From assembly GCA_934177795.1 (NCBI GenBank), contig CAKPPS010000044.1, positions 1-6,825 of the forward strand: a DNA stretch of 6,825 bases, in the 5' to 3' direction. Positions 5,963-6,825 of this stretch are shown one piece after another. The stretch is from an uncultured Clostridia bacterium. GTDB taxonomy: Bacteria; Bacillota; Clostridia; TANB77; CAG-508. A program made the translations under genes and the position numbers. The notes beneath the pieces were generated by a model, which saw nothing but the letters and a program-made list of their open reading frames with translations, was not told where the DNA came from and made no database searches. The number at the start of each line of letters is the position of its first letter. Positions within the stretch are counted from its first letter, which is position 1.

Positions 5963-6628
5963 TTAAGTTTTTGTTAGATTTTTTAAATTATTATCCCATT
6001 TTGAACCTTTTTTACATATATAAAAATCACAGCAGTCTTTGCCTTCGGCTAAAGTTTTTGTTCGATAAAGTACACCACCCATCATATCAACTGACATAAT
6101 ATCTAAAACACACATATATTTTATTAATTCTGGATGATTTAATTTTCTTGCTAAAGCACATATTCCACATTTCTTATAAATAATAGTATACTCATTTTCA
6201 TCTCTTCCTTTGATAAACTCTGTTTTCCAATTAAATTCATTATTACTAGCTTTATTATCTCTTTCTACATTTTTTTCTTTTTGGATTTGAGCCTTCTTTG
6301 TAAATGGTTTTTTAGCACTAAAAGCTTTTTCTATTAGAGGTGAATTAATTGTTGCTTTAACCATTTCTCCGAATTCTTCATCTTCTATTTTTTCCTCGCA
6401 AGTTTCATAAAACGCTAACCAAAGAGCAGCACTACTTAAGCAAACTCGTAAAGAATTTTTTCTTAACTCTCCTATATCAGGTAATTCAGTTACTATCTGC
6501 TTATAACGTTTTTTTGTGTTTATTCTTAATAATTTTATATTCCAATTTGGATGTTTCTCACTTAAAAAGTCAATAATTGCTTTATTCATAGCATACCATA
6601 TTAATGTTTCACAATAAGTATATTTCAT
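5963..6628 (-). CDS. L-2-amino-thiazoline-4-carboxylic acid hydrolase-family protein (paralog B)
   Basis: This 221-aa protein carries the same C-terminal domain as the gene at 4764-5348. C154 and C173 are 19 residues apart as in paralog A, D176 follows the second, and RTKTLAEGKDCCDF (189-202) repeats the signature. It lacks three of the additional cysteines of A and has instead only C157 between the shared pair. The N-terminal half is unlike A: a helical segment with LRVCLSSAALWLAFYE (60-75), then a lysine-rich stretch of low complexity (about 105-130), probably a flexible linker. An extra tail of about 15 residues follows the domain. No signal peptide is evident. ATG at 6628-6626 has GAAAGGAAG about 10 bases upstream. 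It starts 24 bp after the preceding DUF4116-like gene. True substrate unknown. Confidence 0.75.
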   Translation of the reverse strand: MKYTYCETLIWYAMNKAIIDFLSEKHPNWNIKLLRINTKKRYKQIVTELPDIGELRKNSLRVCLSSAALWLAFYETCEEKIEDEEFGEMVKATINSPLIEKAFSAKKPFTKKAQIQKEKNVERDNKASNNEFNWKTEFIKGRDENEYTIIYKKCGICALARKLNHPELIKYMCVLDIMSVDMMGGVLYRTKTLAEGKDCCDFYICKKGSKWDNNLKNLTKT

Positions 6629-6652
6629 TTAATTTTACTTCCTTTCAAATTG

Positions 6653-6825
6653 CTATTCATTATCTTCGTTTTCTTTATTTATTTCATCTCTTAATTCTCT
6701 TGGTAAAAAATCAAAAGCTCTTTTATCTTGAGCAATTGCAATTTTAGTAATTTCTTTATTATGTAATATTCTATTACTAGCATATTTTATTATTAATCCT
6801 TTATTTGTAACAGCTTTTGTTACAA
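6653..6825 (-). CDS. DUF4116-like repeat protein, C-terminal end (partial)
   Basis: An open frame enters from the right window edge and ends at TAG (6655-6653), giving the last 56 residues or so of a longer protein. The text includes KYASNRILHNKEITKIAI, followed by FDFLPRELRDEI. This is the pattern of DUF4116 repeats (usually LQYASEELRNDKEIVLAAV), helical repeats of unknown function often found in long arrays. The end is acidic (NKENEDNE). The start and the number of repeats are outside the window. With the next gene only 24 bp downstream it is probably the upstream member of the same operon. Too short for the usual length cut-off, but frame, stop position and repeat pattern support it. Confidence 0.7.
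   Translation of the reverse strand, partial: VTKAVTNKGLIIKYASNRILHNKEITKIAIAQDKRAFDFLPRELRDEINKENEDNE

Noticed and set aside
5890..6099. Open frame of 69 codons on the plus strand
   Set aside because: It overlaps the ends of two well-supported minus-strand genes, has no family resemblance and reads as an antisense shadow.

Overview
The window is strongly AT-rich. Every gene lies on the minus strand, ribosome binding sites are strong GGAGG-type and spacers are short. This fits a low-GC Bacillota, most likely a gut-type member of the Clostridia; the species cannot be named from the sequence. Transcription runs right to left through three units separated by hairpin terminators.

Right part (6825 down to about 4351) is a probable five-gene operon. 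In order of transcription it holds the C-terminal end of a DUF4116-like repeat protein cut by the window edge, a first L-2-amino-thiazoline-4-carboxylic acid (ATC) hydrolase-family protein, a maltose/galactoside-type sugar O-acetyltransferase, a second diverged ATC hydrolase-family protein, and a small protein with an N-terminal membrane helix and a small C-terminal domain. Gaps are roughly 24 to 50 bp and a hairpin with a T tract closes the unit at 4351-4380. Two diverged paralogs of a poorly understood family around an acetyltransferase are the most interesting gene content here; their joint function is unknown.

Middle part (about 4313 down to 2499) is a two-gene regulatory unit: an ECF-type sigma-70 factor and, one base after its stop codon, a single-pass membrane protein with a cytoplasmic N-terminus and PepSY/YcdB-like outer repeats. 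The arrangement is that of a sigma factor with its membrane anti-sigma factor. An extended -10 promoter precedes it and a 14-bp-stem terminator ends it.

Left part (about 2480 down to 203) is the classical pta-ackA operon, phosphate acetyltransferase followed by acetate kinase, which makes ATP and acetate from acetyl-CoA. Both enzymes keep their known active-site residues. A likely sigma-A promoter (TTGTGC, 17 bp, TATAAT) precedes pta, and its -35 lies inside a small perfect inverted repeat.

The far left (1-222) holds two near-identical direct copies of an 88-bp sequence, 134 bp apart. The right copy contains the ackA stop codon and last few codons; the left copy is part of a long imperfect palindrome. 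This is either a small repeated palindromic element or a duplicated ackA tail/terminator. No tRNA, rRNA, CRISPR array or transposase gene was seen.
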